Assembly: GCA_903772945.1 (NCBI GenBank)
Contig: CAICTM010000346.1
Location: forward strand, 1-64,000
DNA: 64,000 nucleotides
Origin: Seminavis robusta
Lineage: Eukaryota; Bacillariophyta; Bacillariophyceae; Naviculales; Naviculaceae
Reading direction: 5' to 3'
Every line of letters starts with the position of its first letter. The first letter of the stretch is position 1. The notes under the pieces were generated by a model, which saw only the letters and a program-made list of their open reading frames with translations, did not search any database and was not told where the DNA came from. Made by a program: the position numbers and the translations under genes. Of the stretch, positions 52,450-61,118 are shown one piece after another.

Positions 52450-53922
52450 ATGGTGGAACAGATTGAGCGGTTTGTTCCTGCTGGAAAGGGATCTCTGGTC
52501 GACGATGCTCCTGGTTGGAGTAGCGTTAAAAATAATAGTTCTGATCCATCCAGTCGAGAAGGTCCCATTTGCTGGAAGTGTCGAGGGACGGGCGAAAAGA
52601 AGGACAAGAAGAAAAAGCGAAAACACTCCGAAGCTGTAAGCAATTGTTCGGTCTGTCAAGGAAAGGGCCATTTGCCTCCCAAACAACAAGAAGTGGTGGC
52701 CCAAGAATCTCGACCCGGGGAAATAACTCGAGCACGTCAATCTCCACCTAACTGGACCCCTCAAGGACCTGTTCCTGCAGTCCTGCTACCAACCACACAG
52801 TCGTCTCCACCCCACAATCTACAAAAGGCCATCCAACTGGTTCGTTTGGCGGAGACTGCCAACCAGGAAATTCTTGTCATTCTGCCAGAGTCGCAAACAC
52901 CAACTGACGACAACAACAATAATCAAGAGATTTCAGTGAAGAGTCCATTTCAAACAAACACAGAGGACCCCATTCCTCCATGGCTCCCTCGTCGAGGAGA
53001 ACAATTGTGCAATCTTATGGGACAATGGAGAATTCTGCAACGAGTCGCGTCGCATCGATGGACGACCGATGATTTGGTCACATCCTTTCTGGCGGGGCGT
53101 GTGTCTCGAGAGCAACACATTACGAAAAACAACAACAACAAGACAATTCGCTATCTGGACTTGGGATGCGGCAATGGCTCGGTATTGCTCATGACCACGT
53201 GGCAATTACTGAAGAATCATTCTACCAACAACAACCGGATTACTTGTACGGGGGTTGAAGCACGGCAAGAGGCGGTCGAATTGGCACGACGATCCATTGC
53301 CTTTAATGTGGGCGACGAGAACAGCAACAACAACAATTGTACGGTGAACGTGCATCATGGCGATTTTCGAACCGTCCTCGACAGCATCCTCAATCGTAGC
53401 CAAGACGACGACAACAACAAAGAATGCCACTACTACGACTTGGTCACGGGGACGCCACCTTACTTTCGTGTGGATTTTACCGTCCAGAACAACAATGACA
53501 AGGTAGTGCAAAAAGCCGTCATTCAGCAAGGTGGAATGCCCACTTGTAAACAATCCGCACCGGCACGATGTGAATTCCGTGGTGGCATTGAAGCCTACTG
53601 CCAAGCCGCTTCGACGGCCATGCACAGACAATCCATTTTTTGTGTCTGCGAAAATTGGCTCAACAATGATCGGGTATATCAGGGTGCCGCGCAGGCTGGT
53701 TTAGTGGTGGTACAAGTGCTGCCGATTCAAGGACGAACCGGCAAACCGTGTCCGTTGTTTGCCGTCTACGTCATGAGGAAACAATCCTATTTTCACGAGG
53801 AGCCGCCAACGGATACGCAAGTGTTGGATTGTGTGAGTGTCCGAGATGATCAAGGAAACTGGACACCCGAATACCAACAAATATTGCAAGCCATGTCGAT
53901 CCCAGTGATGCCTGTGGATTGA
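52450..53922 (+). CDS. TrmN6/YfiC-like tRNA adenine methyltransferase with DnaJ-type zinc motifs, 490 aa
   Basis: Start taken at the first ATG (M-V-E-Q-I-E-R-F). Two C-x-x-C-x-G-x-G motifs, C-W-K-C-R-G-T-G and C-S-V-C-Q-G-K-G, lie at about 42-75 and look like half of a DnaJ zinc finger. The C-terminal half is a methyltransferase: R-R-G-E-Q-L-C-N, motif I Y-L-D-L-G-C-G-N-G-S-V, G-V-E-A-R-Q-E-A-V-E-L-A-R-R, motif IV region V-T-G-T-P-P-Y-F (usual form N-P-P-Y; Asn is replaced by Thr), and A-Y-C-Q-A-A. This is the layout of bacterial TrmN6/YfiC, which makes m6A37 in tRNA-Val. Asn-rich repeats are inserted. No clear organelle leader. The Asn-to-Thr change in motif IV may alter target choice. Confidence 0.78.
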   Translation: MVEQIERFVPAGKGSLVDDAPGWSSVKNNSSDPSSREGPICWKCRGTGEKKDKKKKRKHSEAVSNCSVCQGKGHLPPKQQEVVAQESRPGEITRARQSPPNWTPQGPVPAVLLPTTQSSPPHNLQKAIQLVRLAETANQEILVILPESQTPTDDNNNNQEISVKSPFQTNTEDPIPPWLPRRGEQLCNLMGQWRILQRVASHRWTTDDLVTSFLAGRVSREQHITKNNNNKTIRYLDLGCGNGSVLLMTTWQLLKNHSTNNNRITCTGVEARQEAVELARRSIAFNVGDENSNNNNCTVNVHHGDFRTVLDSILNRSQDDDNNKECHYYDLVTGTPPYFRVDFTVQNNNDKVVQKAVIQQGGMPTCKQSAPARCEFRGGIEAYCQAASTAMHRQSIFCVCENWLNNDRVYQGAAQAGLVVVQVLPIQGRTGKPCPLFAVYVMRKQSYFHEEPPTDTQVLDCVSVRDDQGNWTPEYQQILQAMSIPVMPVD

Positions 53923-54425
53923 TTCTTGAAAACCAATGGTATGAACTACTAGCTAGCGCTAACGGTAGCTAGCTAGTCCATTCATCGAGGCTATTTCGCG
54001 ACGTTGCTGCGAAGGGACAAGGTTCCGCGTACTAGCTAGAGCAGGGACAGATTGGGCTGGGCGGTACAGTTCCCGAAAGCACAACGTGGAAGAGGAAAAC
54101 TGTTGGTAATGAATCGAATTGAACCTAGAGAGATCATCTCGAAGCTGCTGTAGGACTAGCTAGTACCATGTAGTACCGGTAGATAGTAATTGCTACACGC
54201 CGGATCCAGGACACAACGGAGAAGACTAAAGGAACTCAATCTTCCCACAAGAAAGGCCTCAAGTAAGAGCAAGCATTGGCTAGCTTCTAGTGGCGAGCAG
54301 CTACATGTAGTTCCACTGGTAGACTAGTGTATTTCGATGGATTCGATTCAGCAATCTGGTGGTCCACAATGAATAGTGGCATTTCTAAGTAGTTAGTAGC
54401 ATCAGTCTGCATTGTTGTGTTTTCT
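53923..54425. other. intergenic, convergent 3' flanks
   Basis: CTAGCTAGC words near 53948-53977 and TAGTACCGGTAGATAG near 54173. No gene. Confidence 0.35.
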
Positions 54426-55460
54426 TTACTCATCCTCTGGTGCATCACCATCTACTTCTTCATTTTCGAGTGCCATTCGTTCCATCATAGCTGCCAATTC
54501 TGTTTCTTCCTTGATACTGACAGCCTTGGGTGCCATTTTGACATCAATTTTACCTCCCTTTTCTGAAATCTTTCCACGAATGACATCAATCGCCGAGTTG
54601 AGCAGAGCAATTCCAACTTCTTTTTCCAGTGTGGTTGTCGACATGACATAGATAGGAGGTGCGATCAGTTTGATTTTGATTTGCGAATTGTCAGTTCCCA
54701 CCTCCATGCCCGCAAATAGGGCATCGCGAATGGCATCAATCCCTTCGTAGGTAAAGCAGCTGACTTCAATATCCGATCGGATTTTGATGGGTTGAGGTGC
54801 CAATCGTCGCAAAATGTACGTTTTGATTTCATCCTTGAGATCCTGTGGGACATCAATATCGGTGAAGGGATCCACCGCATTCTTTTCATCCGAAATGGCT
54901 AAACGAAAGGCATCATAGGCATGTCCGTATTTCTTGTAGAGTGGCCATCCAATTCGTTCATAGATGTCTTCCAAGTAGAACTTTCTTCGTTCACAGACAT
55001 GTCGAAAGACACCATGAACTGCTTTGGCCTTGTTGAAGCGCTCTTCACAAGCAGCAACATCTTCGGGACTGACTCGACGTTTGGACAAGTCAATGTATCC
55101 CTTGTCCTTGTCAACACGCAAAACCATGACAACTTCATTACGATTGACTCGGATGAGTCTGTGAATGGATCGAATACGACGACGTGACAGTTCACTCAAC
55201 AGGATCATTCCCTCGATGTTGTTGTATTCCAGCAGACTGACATAGGCACCCATGTCGGCAATGGAACGCACATTGACCATCACCACACTCTCAATTTCCG
55301 GGAATTGGTTTTCGTAGAAACGACAATCCAGATTCTTGCGATCATCGTTCAAGTAGAGGCGAAACCCCCCATTCTCTTCAGGACCCAGCAGAGCAGCTGT
55401 GGCAGAAACAACTGGTGCATCATCCCCGCCTTCTTTTTTGGTTTCTTCCTCTGCTGACAT
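54426..55460 (-). CDS. translation initiation factor eIF2, alpha subunit, 344 aa
   Basis: Start at 55460 (M-S-A-E-E-E). The N-terminal S1 domain (about 35-115) carries V-V-M-V-N-V-R-S-I-A-D-M-G-A-Y-V-S-L-L-E-Y and the regulatory loop I-L-L-S-E-L-S-R-R-R-I-R-S-I, which holds the Ser phosphorylated by eIF2 kinases. The helical domain and the C-terminal alpha-beta domain (I-A-P-P-I-Y-V-M-S-T-T-T, G-I-A-L-L-N-S-A-I-D-V-I) follow, and the length is normal for the family. A housekeeping subunit of the ternary complex that brings Met-tRNAi to the small ribosome. Intronless. Confidence 0.97.
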   Translation of the reverse strand: MSAEEETKKEGGDDAPVVSATAALLGPEENGGFRLYLNDDRKNLDCRFYENQFPEIESVVMVNVRSIADMGAYVSLLEYNNIEGMILLSELSRRRIRSIHRLIRVNRNEVVMVLRVDKDKGYIDLSKRRVSPEDVAACEERFNKAKAVHGVFRHVCERRKFYLEDIYERIGWPLYKKYGHAYDAFRLAISDEKNAVDPFTDIDVPQDLKDEIKTYILRRLAPQPIKIRSDIEVSCFTYEGIDAIRDALFAGMEVGTDNSQIKIKLIAPPIYVMSTTTLEKEVGIALLNSAIDVIRGKISEKGGKIDVKMAPKAVSIKEETELAAMMERMALENEEVDGDAPEDE

Positions 55461-56089
55461 TGTCAACGTAAATTTCTATTCTGAGATGAGATAAGGGAAA
55501 TAGTTCTTCGCTTGCTAGCTAGCGGTAGTCAAGCTAATCGGCGCAGATTGTTGGTTGTAGATTGCTGGAGGTGGCAGGGGAAATCGTCTGGGAGACTCAC
55601 TCTGGAGGGTATATCCAGCTATAGTTACTTGCCCACTCACTTAGAACGCCAACAAGCGGACCTTTGTAGACAACTTGGGTCCTGAGTACGGTAGCAAAGT
55701 AGATTAGCCTCCTCAACAAAACCAACTCAGTTCGGATGGATGATTGCTTTAATAAGTAAATCTGTTTCGTCGGTGTGGGTCTCGTGGATGGAGGCGAGTG
55801 ACGGCCGAATAACTTGAGGTGAGGATGAGGTCTGGCCTTCTACCAAAAATGCTTATCTTTTGCCTGCACCTGTTACAGTGCAAATACAGCTCAGTCGCGT
55901 TATTTACTGATCAAATGGGTTATGAGCTTATGATTTTCCCGTTTGGATCGGGTGACAGCCTCAACCCGTGGAACAAGTCGAGGCGAAAGATCCAAGTATC
56001 GTCCCCATTTCTCGATGAGAAGACCCACATCATAGATACCGTATCTGCTGACCATGACACACTGTCGACGGCAACCGAGAACCACCACA
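55461..56089. promoter_or_regulatory. divergent spacer eIF2-alpha / PTP7
   Basis: 629 bp between divergent starts. CTTGCTAGCTAGCGG occurs near 55510. It must contain both promoters; no site assigned. Confidence 0.4.
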
Positions 56090-58087
56090 ATGGTCAGAGG
56101 CTTGCTGCTGTTGGCAGTTCTGGTCATTAATTCTAATGGTATTGTAGCCTTTCAGCCGTTCTTCGGTGGGCGGCGACCAACGCCATGGTTTGCCCGTTCC
56201 GTAGCGCAGCCATTATCGGATCCCATGATGACGGGTCCAGGATCCAATCTCGCTGCCAAGCAGAAGAAGAAAGAGGAGGAAAAGGTACCAGAGACCGCCA
56301 GCGATAAAATTCGCTCAGCAGCGTCCTTTATGGTTATGCAGCTGCAAATGTCAGCCTTGACCAAGGCCATGGAAGAGGACCAGAAATCTGGAGATGGGTC
56401 GAAAACACAGGAGCTGTTGGAAACATGGGAAAAGTCAGCGACTGGCTCAACAACGACGGCATCAGAAGCCACATCTCCTGTGGTTAGTGAGTCCAAGCAA
56501 AAGGAAATTGAGCAGAAGAAGACACAAATGCTTCTGGATGACATTAACCAACGGATGGCAGCTTCCACTGATGGACCTGATAAAGCCGACCCAGAGACAA
56601 AAACAGAAGAGGAAACCTCCAAAGCAGTATTGGAAGACGCGGGCGACAAAGAATCAGACGCCGATGAAAAAGAAGACTCCACTGAAGAGGTGCAGCCACC
56701 AAGCATAGAGGAACCCGAGATTGCTGCTAAAGAAGAACAACCTGAGGAGGCAAAAGAAGAAGAGGCAGTACCGTCAAAGGCAGAGGAGGTAATACTTTCA
56801 GAAGAAGCAGTCCAACCCGAGCCAGAACCTGCTCCAGTAGAACCAGCAACGTCAGAAAAAGAGACGCCACAACCTACGGTTTTTGAAGCCAAAGTTCCAG
56901 CTTGTGTGTCAACTGACTTTGGTCAAGCTCTTCCTGTCATGGCAGAAGGACTACCACCACTGCGAGAGCCATTAGTAGCCAAAGCAGCCTCAAGTGCTGT
57001 GGAAACTGCCCAACCGGATACCGCTACTCAGACAGTGGTGGAGCCACTTCAAGCCACAGGATTGGCTACCAAGGAGGAGGAGGAAGCAGAAACCATTGAG
57101 GAACCAACCCCAGCTTTGGAGGAGAGCCCGACTCCAGAATCTGATCCAGAAAGCAAGGGCGAAGATGATATCACTGCAACAACCACCATTCCTACTGTGA
57201 CGACTCCAGGGACTGTTGTAGAAGAGGAGAGTGAAGCCACTGATACGCTAGAGGATGTTGATAAGCAGGAGGTTGCGTCGTCTTCAGTAGAGGTTGAATC
57301 CACAGATGAGAACCCAACAATAGAAACAGCGGCACCCGCATCGGACGAGCCAGAAGAGGCAAAGCCCGTGGCGGAACCGGTATTGGGTGAGAGTGAAACA
57401 GAGCCCGAAGCGCGAGTGCTTGTCCCACCACCACCAAAGGATGTGCCAGCAACGAGCGAAGCAGAATCTGGAACAGAGTCAGAAGCACGAGTTATTGTCC
57501 CTCCGCCACCAAAGGACGAGCCAGAAAACAGTGTAGCAGAGTCCACAGAGACCGAAGCACGGGTGCTCGTCCCACCACCGCCAAAGGAGGAGGCAGCAGA
57601 GTCAGAAGCACGAGTGCTCGTCCCTCCACCGCCAGAGGAAGAGATGACAACGGATGCATCCATGGAATCGACAAAAGACGATGATGATAAGTCACCCGCC
57701 GAGGAAGAACCAACAGATAGCGAACCACAATCTACCACGGAAGAACCGACAGAGAGCGAACCACAATCAAATTTAGAAGAAGCAGTGTTATCCCAGGAAG
57801 AGCCACCAGCAACGGATGAGCTAGACAAGACAGAATCCCTGGAATCAACACTGGACCCCAAAGAAGAGCCTGAAACCAAGGAAGAACCATTGGCAGCAGA
57901 GACGTTACCTGCGACAGAAGAAGATGAACGTGCCAAGCGGTATGCTAGCCTTCCGTTAGGAGAAAGGGCTGCAGCTATATTGAAGGACTTGAATCTGGTG
58001 CAGTCTACACCCGATCCGGACGACCCTTCTTACGATTCCAGCAACGACGATGAGATCGTAGCCGACACAAAATGGAAAGAGTCATAG
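56090..58087 (+). CDS. PTP7: plastid-targeted acidic repeat protein with E-R-A box, 665 aa
   Basis: Start at M-V-R-G-L-L-L-L, which opens a signal peptide ending G-I-V-A with Phe at +1; longer in-frame sequence upstream would bury it. A transit region and a short helical stretch (D-K-I-R-S-A-A-S-F-M-V-M-Q-L-Q-M) follow, then about 450 residues of low-complexity Glu/Pro/Thr/Ser. Within this are four copies of E-A-R-V-[LI]-V-P-P-P-P at about 57400-57640. The C-terminus carries the box L-G-E-R-A-A-A-I-L-K-D-L-N-L-V-Q, related to that of PTP2, PTP5 and PTP6, then an acidic Asp/Ser tail. Intronless. The repeats suggest a scaffold or binding array (inference); function unknown. Confidence 0.78.
   Translation: MVRGLLLLAVLVINSNGIVAFQPFFGGRRPTPWFARSVAQPLSDPMMTGPGSNLAAKQKKKEEEKVPETASDKIRSAASFMVMQLQMSALTKAMEEDQKSGDGSKTQELLETWEKSATGSTTTASEATSPVVSESKQKEIEQKKTQMLLDDINQRMAASTDGPDKADPETKTEEETSKAVLEDAGDKESDADEKEDSTEEVQPPSIEEPEIAAKEEQPEEAKEEEAVPSKAEEVILSEEAVQPEPEPAPVEPATSEKETPQPTVFEAKVPACVSTDFGQALPVMAEGLPPLREPLVAKAASSAVETAQPDTATQTVVEPLQATGLATKEEEEAETIEEPTPALEESPTPESDPESKGEDDITATTTIPTVTTPGTVVEEESEATDTLEDVDKQEVASSSVEVESTDENPTIETAAPASDEPEEAKPVAEPVLGESETEPEARVLVPPPPKDVPATSEAESGTESEARVIVPPPPKDEPENSVAESTETEARVLVPPPPKEEAAESEARVLVPPPPEEEMTTDASMESTKDDDDKSPAEEEPTDSEPQSTTEEPTESEPQSNLEEAVLSQEEPPATDELDKTESLESTLDPKEEPETKEEPLAAETLPATEEDERAKRYASLPLGERAAAILKDLNLVQSTPDPDDPSYDSSNDDEIVADTKWKES
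57400..57650 (+). repeat. four E-A-R-V-x-V-P-P-P-P coding repeats
   Basis: Repeats of 20-30 codons inside PTP7, each with the invariant Val-Pro-Pro-Pro-Pro core and an acidic spacer. The DNA words CCACCACCGCCAAAG and CCTCCACCGCC vary slightly, so this is an old expansion. Confidence 0.8.
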
Positions 58088-58236
58088 GACTACAGATAGA
58101 TCTATACGCTAAGAAATAAATAATCACGCTAAAAAGTGCTCTCTTCTGTACCCTGCAAATAATTGACCGAGAGTGCCCCATCTATTCGTCATATATTGTG
58201 TAGTTTTGATGATTGGTTGTCGTCCTGTACGGCTAC

Positions 58237-59718
58237 TCAATTGTTTTTCTTTCGCAGCGGGAGAACAGGAGTGCTGGGGACGGTCAAACCCTCTTCCTCT
58301 CGGAGCCGAGCAATTTCTGCTTTGACCCCTTGGATCACTGCGATTGGTCTCTGGAAGAGCTTTTTGGAAACATTTGCTTTCACCAGTTCAACTTTGTCGT
58401 CATCCCAGCCAAGTCCAACCATATGATGAATGTAAACGCTACCCGGGACAATGGGGCAATCGGGCGACAACCGCAAGACTACAGTGATGCATTCTTCATT
58501 GAGGCTGCACACAAGGGGTTGTTCCAGACCGCACGGTTTCTCAATTCTGGTCAAGACGAATTTGTCCAATTCTGCCAACTCCACAACCTGTGCTTCTGTC
58601 ACACGTACACGGGCCATTGTTTCTCGAATGACAAATCGGAGGTCGTCGCCGGCAGGGAAGATGGCACTCAGCTTGACCAAGTCCTCTAGGTTCGGAATGG
58701 TCAATTTCAAAGCATTCTCCTTGTTTTCATCCTTCTGATCCTTTCCGGCTTCCTTAGGAGCGTAGACCTCTGTCGACGTCAGAAATTTTGCTGACTTGAC
58801 TCGAAGCTCCTCTGGTTTGTTCGGGTCTGGACAGAGTGTGACACTCACGTCGTGCTTCTGTAGGAGACGCACATGAAAAATCACAGAAGGAGGGGTTGCT
58901 GCTCCTTCATCAGAGTCGTCCGATTCTTTTGCGGTTGTTGTGGTAGTTTTTACCAGTTGAATGCCCGTGAGTTCCTCCATCATGAGTCGCAGCCCGTCGT
59001 AGAAATCTTGCATTTTTTGGAACTCGGCCAATGTTTTGTTGGTTTCTTCCGTTTCGGCCTGCAGCGCAGTGGGTGACGGTGGTTCCTGGCCTCCCAGCAT
59101 TTCCTTGACTTGAGCTTCCGTTTTTTCAGCGTCGGCTTCAATTTTGGCACTTTCTTCCTGCAATTGTTTCAGTTGTACTTGGAGTCGAGCCTTTTTCTGC
59201 TGCAACATGGTCAATCGCTCTTCTTCTTGATCCAGAGCATCTTCGTCGTCGTCGTCGTCATCCGACATGGCGTCACCGTCGTCGTCATCCACTTCCATGG
59301 ATTGTGGATTGTTGTTGCTTTGGTGGTCCGTTACCATTTTCCGCAATTCCTCTCTTTGCAGACAAAACGTTTCATGTTTCTGTTGGAGCTCCAAAGCTTG
59401 CTGGTGAATGGCTTGTGCCGCCTGGTTCAAATCGGTTTGTAGCTCCTGCAATGTCTTGTCCAATTCTGCCTGTTGCTCTTCGGTGGGCAGTTCGGGAATT
59501 TCGAGAATTGTATCTCCATCAAATGTTTCCATGTAATCCAAGAACTCTTCTTGGATCCGGCGACGCAAATATTCATCGCGGGCGGTGTTGTATCTCCGCA
59601 GCAATTCTGGATTCAAGGATTCACTCGAAAAAGCTGCTTGAATGTCTTCTGGAAGCTGAAAGTCTTCCATCAACTTGAGAGTCTCTTTCAATTGAGCGAG
59701 GCGGTTGCCAGATGCCAT
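58237..59718 (-). CDS. coiled-coil protein of unknown function, 493 aa
   Basis: The start M-A-S-G-N-R-L-A-Q-L-K at 59718 is preferred over in-frame upstream sequence that lies in the divergent promoter. Residues about 65-135 and 170-265 are strong coiled coils, separated by a long Asp run; a C-terminal globular part (about 270-480) has alternating strands and helices, with F-Y-D-G-L-R-L-M-M-E-E-L at its start. This plan (long coiled coil followed by a compact RWD-like domain) is seen in kinetochore proteins, but I cannot assign one. No targeting signal. Divergent from the leucine-rich protein, with 299 bp between the starts. Confidence 0.6.
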   Translation of the reverse strand: MASGNRLAQLKETLKLMEDFQLPEDIQAAFSSESLNPELLRRYNTARDEYLRRRIQEEFLDYMETFDGDTILEIPELPTEEQQAELDKTLQELQTDLNQAAQAIHQQALELQQKHETFCLQREELRKMVTDHQSNNNPQSMEVDDDDGDAMSDDDDDDEDALDQEEERLTMLQQKKARLQVQLKQLQEESAKIEADAEKTEAQVKEMLGGQEPPSPTALQAETEETNKTLAEFQKMQDFYDGLRLMMEELTGIQLVKTTTTTAKESDDSDEGAATPPSVIFHVRLLQKHDVSVTLCPDPNKPEELRVKSAKFLTSTEVYAPKEAGKDQKDENKENALKLTIPNLEDLVKLSAIFPAGDDLRFVIRETMARVRVTEAQVVELAELDKFVLTRIEKPCGLEQPLVCSLNEECITVVLRLSPDCPIVPGSVYIHHMVGLGWDDDKVELVKANVSKKLFQRPIAVIQGVKAEIARLREEEGLTVPSTPVLPLRKKNN

Positions 59719-60017
59719 GGTTGGATGTGTTTGGTTTTGTTTCGTACGGTACTTTGCGGGATGGATACAGCCTACCGTACACTGTAACTTCGCTTCCTGA
59801 TGTGACTGATGTGAAGCGCTTGTGTGGACGACTTGGCACAAATGCTGTGGATTTGAATTTGTGAGGCGCCAAACAACGGAAACGTCTCGCCGAGCTCGGG
59901 TATTCAGTAGCCTGAACCCTAATGCAGTTGTGAAAAGAAGAATGAAGTGAGACCAAGACAACAACAACACCGAACACCAAGCAAGACACAAGACACACCT
60001 CTTTGGAAGACAGCAAC
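59719..60017. promoter_or_regulatory. divergent promoter region, coiled-coil / LRR-like genes
   Basis: A 299-bp spacer between two starts on opposite strands. No core element assigned. Confidence 0.5.
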
Positions 60018-61118
60018 ATGGCATCAACCATGACAACACCATCGAGGATTGATATAGAAGTCTCATATCGATCCGACCCCGTAGCCTTGAAGAACAGGCT
60101 GCGTCGGTCGAGACACGACGTTGAGGAAGTAACTATCCGGTTGGATTCTTCCTTTTGCGCGGAAGGCGAACCCGACAACATAGAATGGCAGTATCCGCTT
60201 TTGCAAGCCATCGGCTCGGGGCTATCCCAAACGAGAACGATAAAAATTCAGGGTCCCGCCTGTGCTGCTCATCCATTGCATCTGCATTGCGTGACAAGGA
60301 TATTGGAATTTTGTGCTGGCGTGGTACATTTGGATCTTTCCAGTCTGAAACTCAAAAGCTGGGCGGAACAAGATGAATTGGCATTCTGGGCCGTGTTGGA
60401 ACAGCAGGTTTCACTGGAAGAATTTCGAATGTCGGGAGTATGGTTTCACAATGTGGAATCTCGATTGATGCGACTCTTGGCTACCTTGCCAAACCTAAAG
60501 GTGGTCGCCATCCGAGCGACCAATTCGGTTTCAGAGACTGTACCGTCACTGTTTGCGTCCCACAGTTTGCAAAAGGTGGTGCTCTTTTCGACAGTGCTAT
60601 GCGACGAAGCATCACAAGCCCTTCTGGCAGCACTGGAACAAAACACCAGTGTACGAGAGGCTAGTTTGGGATTGACTTGTGGGGCTTCAGGCGGACCGGC
60701 TCTACAGCAAATGCTTCAAAACAACCATACACTGGAAAAGCTATGGATCCGAATAAACTCTTTAGAGTCGGACCACGACAATCAACGGATTGCTCAGGCG
60801 CTCAGGACAGCTGGCCACTTGCTCGAGTTTGGCCTCTACGGGGAAAAACACGTGTCTGCGGCTAGCGAAGAGTTCTTTGTGGATGTGCTGCGAACCGACA
60901 ATATGAAATTGAAAGTATTGGAGCTGCAAACACCGGAACGAATTAGCGAAGAAATGCACTATTTGCTCTTGTTGAATGAAGTGGGACGCGAGGAGCTGTT
61001 GCACGGGGCCCCTCCTCGACAATCCTGGATACAAGCAATCGTCAACACGCGACACGATCTAAACTGCCTGTTTTATCTACTTCACGCCAATCCGATGCTC
61101 TGTTCGTCAGAGATATGA
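60018..61118 (+). CDS. leucine-rich-repeat-like (RNI) protein, 366 aa
   Basis: Start M-A-S-T-M-T-T at 60018. The body is a series of irregular Leu-rich units of about 25-30 residues: V-V-H-L-D-L-S-S-L-K-L, L-E-E-F-R-M-S-G-V, L-K-V-V-A-I-R-A, L-Q-K-V-V-L-F-S, V-R-E-A-S-L-G-L, L-E-K-L-W-I-R-I. This is the ribonuclease-inhibitor-like pattern common in diatom LRR proteins. No signal peptide or membrane segment, so cytosolic. Such proteins are usually binding partners; the target is unknown. No disruption. Confidence 0.7.
   Translation: MASTMTTPSRIDIEVSYRSDPVALKNRLRRSRHDVEEVTIRLDSSFCAEGEPDNIEWQYPLLQAIGSGLSQTRTIKIQGPACAAHPLHLHCVTRILEFCAGVVHLDLSSLKLKSWAEQDELAFWAVLEQQVSLEEFRMSGVWFHNVESRLMRLLATLPNLKVVAIRATNSVSETVPSLFASHSLQKVVLFSTVLCDEASQALLAALEQNTSVREASLGLTCGASGGPALQQMLQNNHTLEKLWIRINSLESDHDNQRIAQALRTAGHLLEFGLYGEKHVSAASEEFFVDVLRTDNMKLKVLELQTPERISEEMHYLLLLNEVGREELLHGAPPRQSWIQAIVNTRHDLNCLFYLLHANPMLCSSEI

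Noticed and set aside
57049-57936. 295-codon Ser/Gly/Val minus-strand frame
   Set aside because: Complement of the Glu/Pro/Thr repeats of PTP7; composition explained by the real gene.
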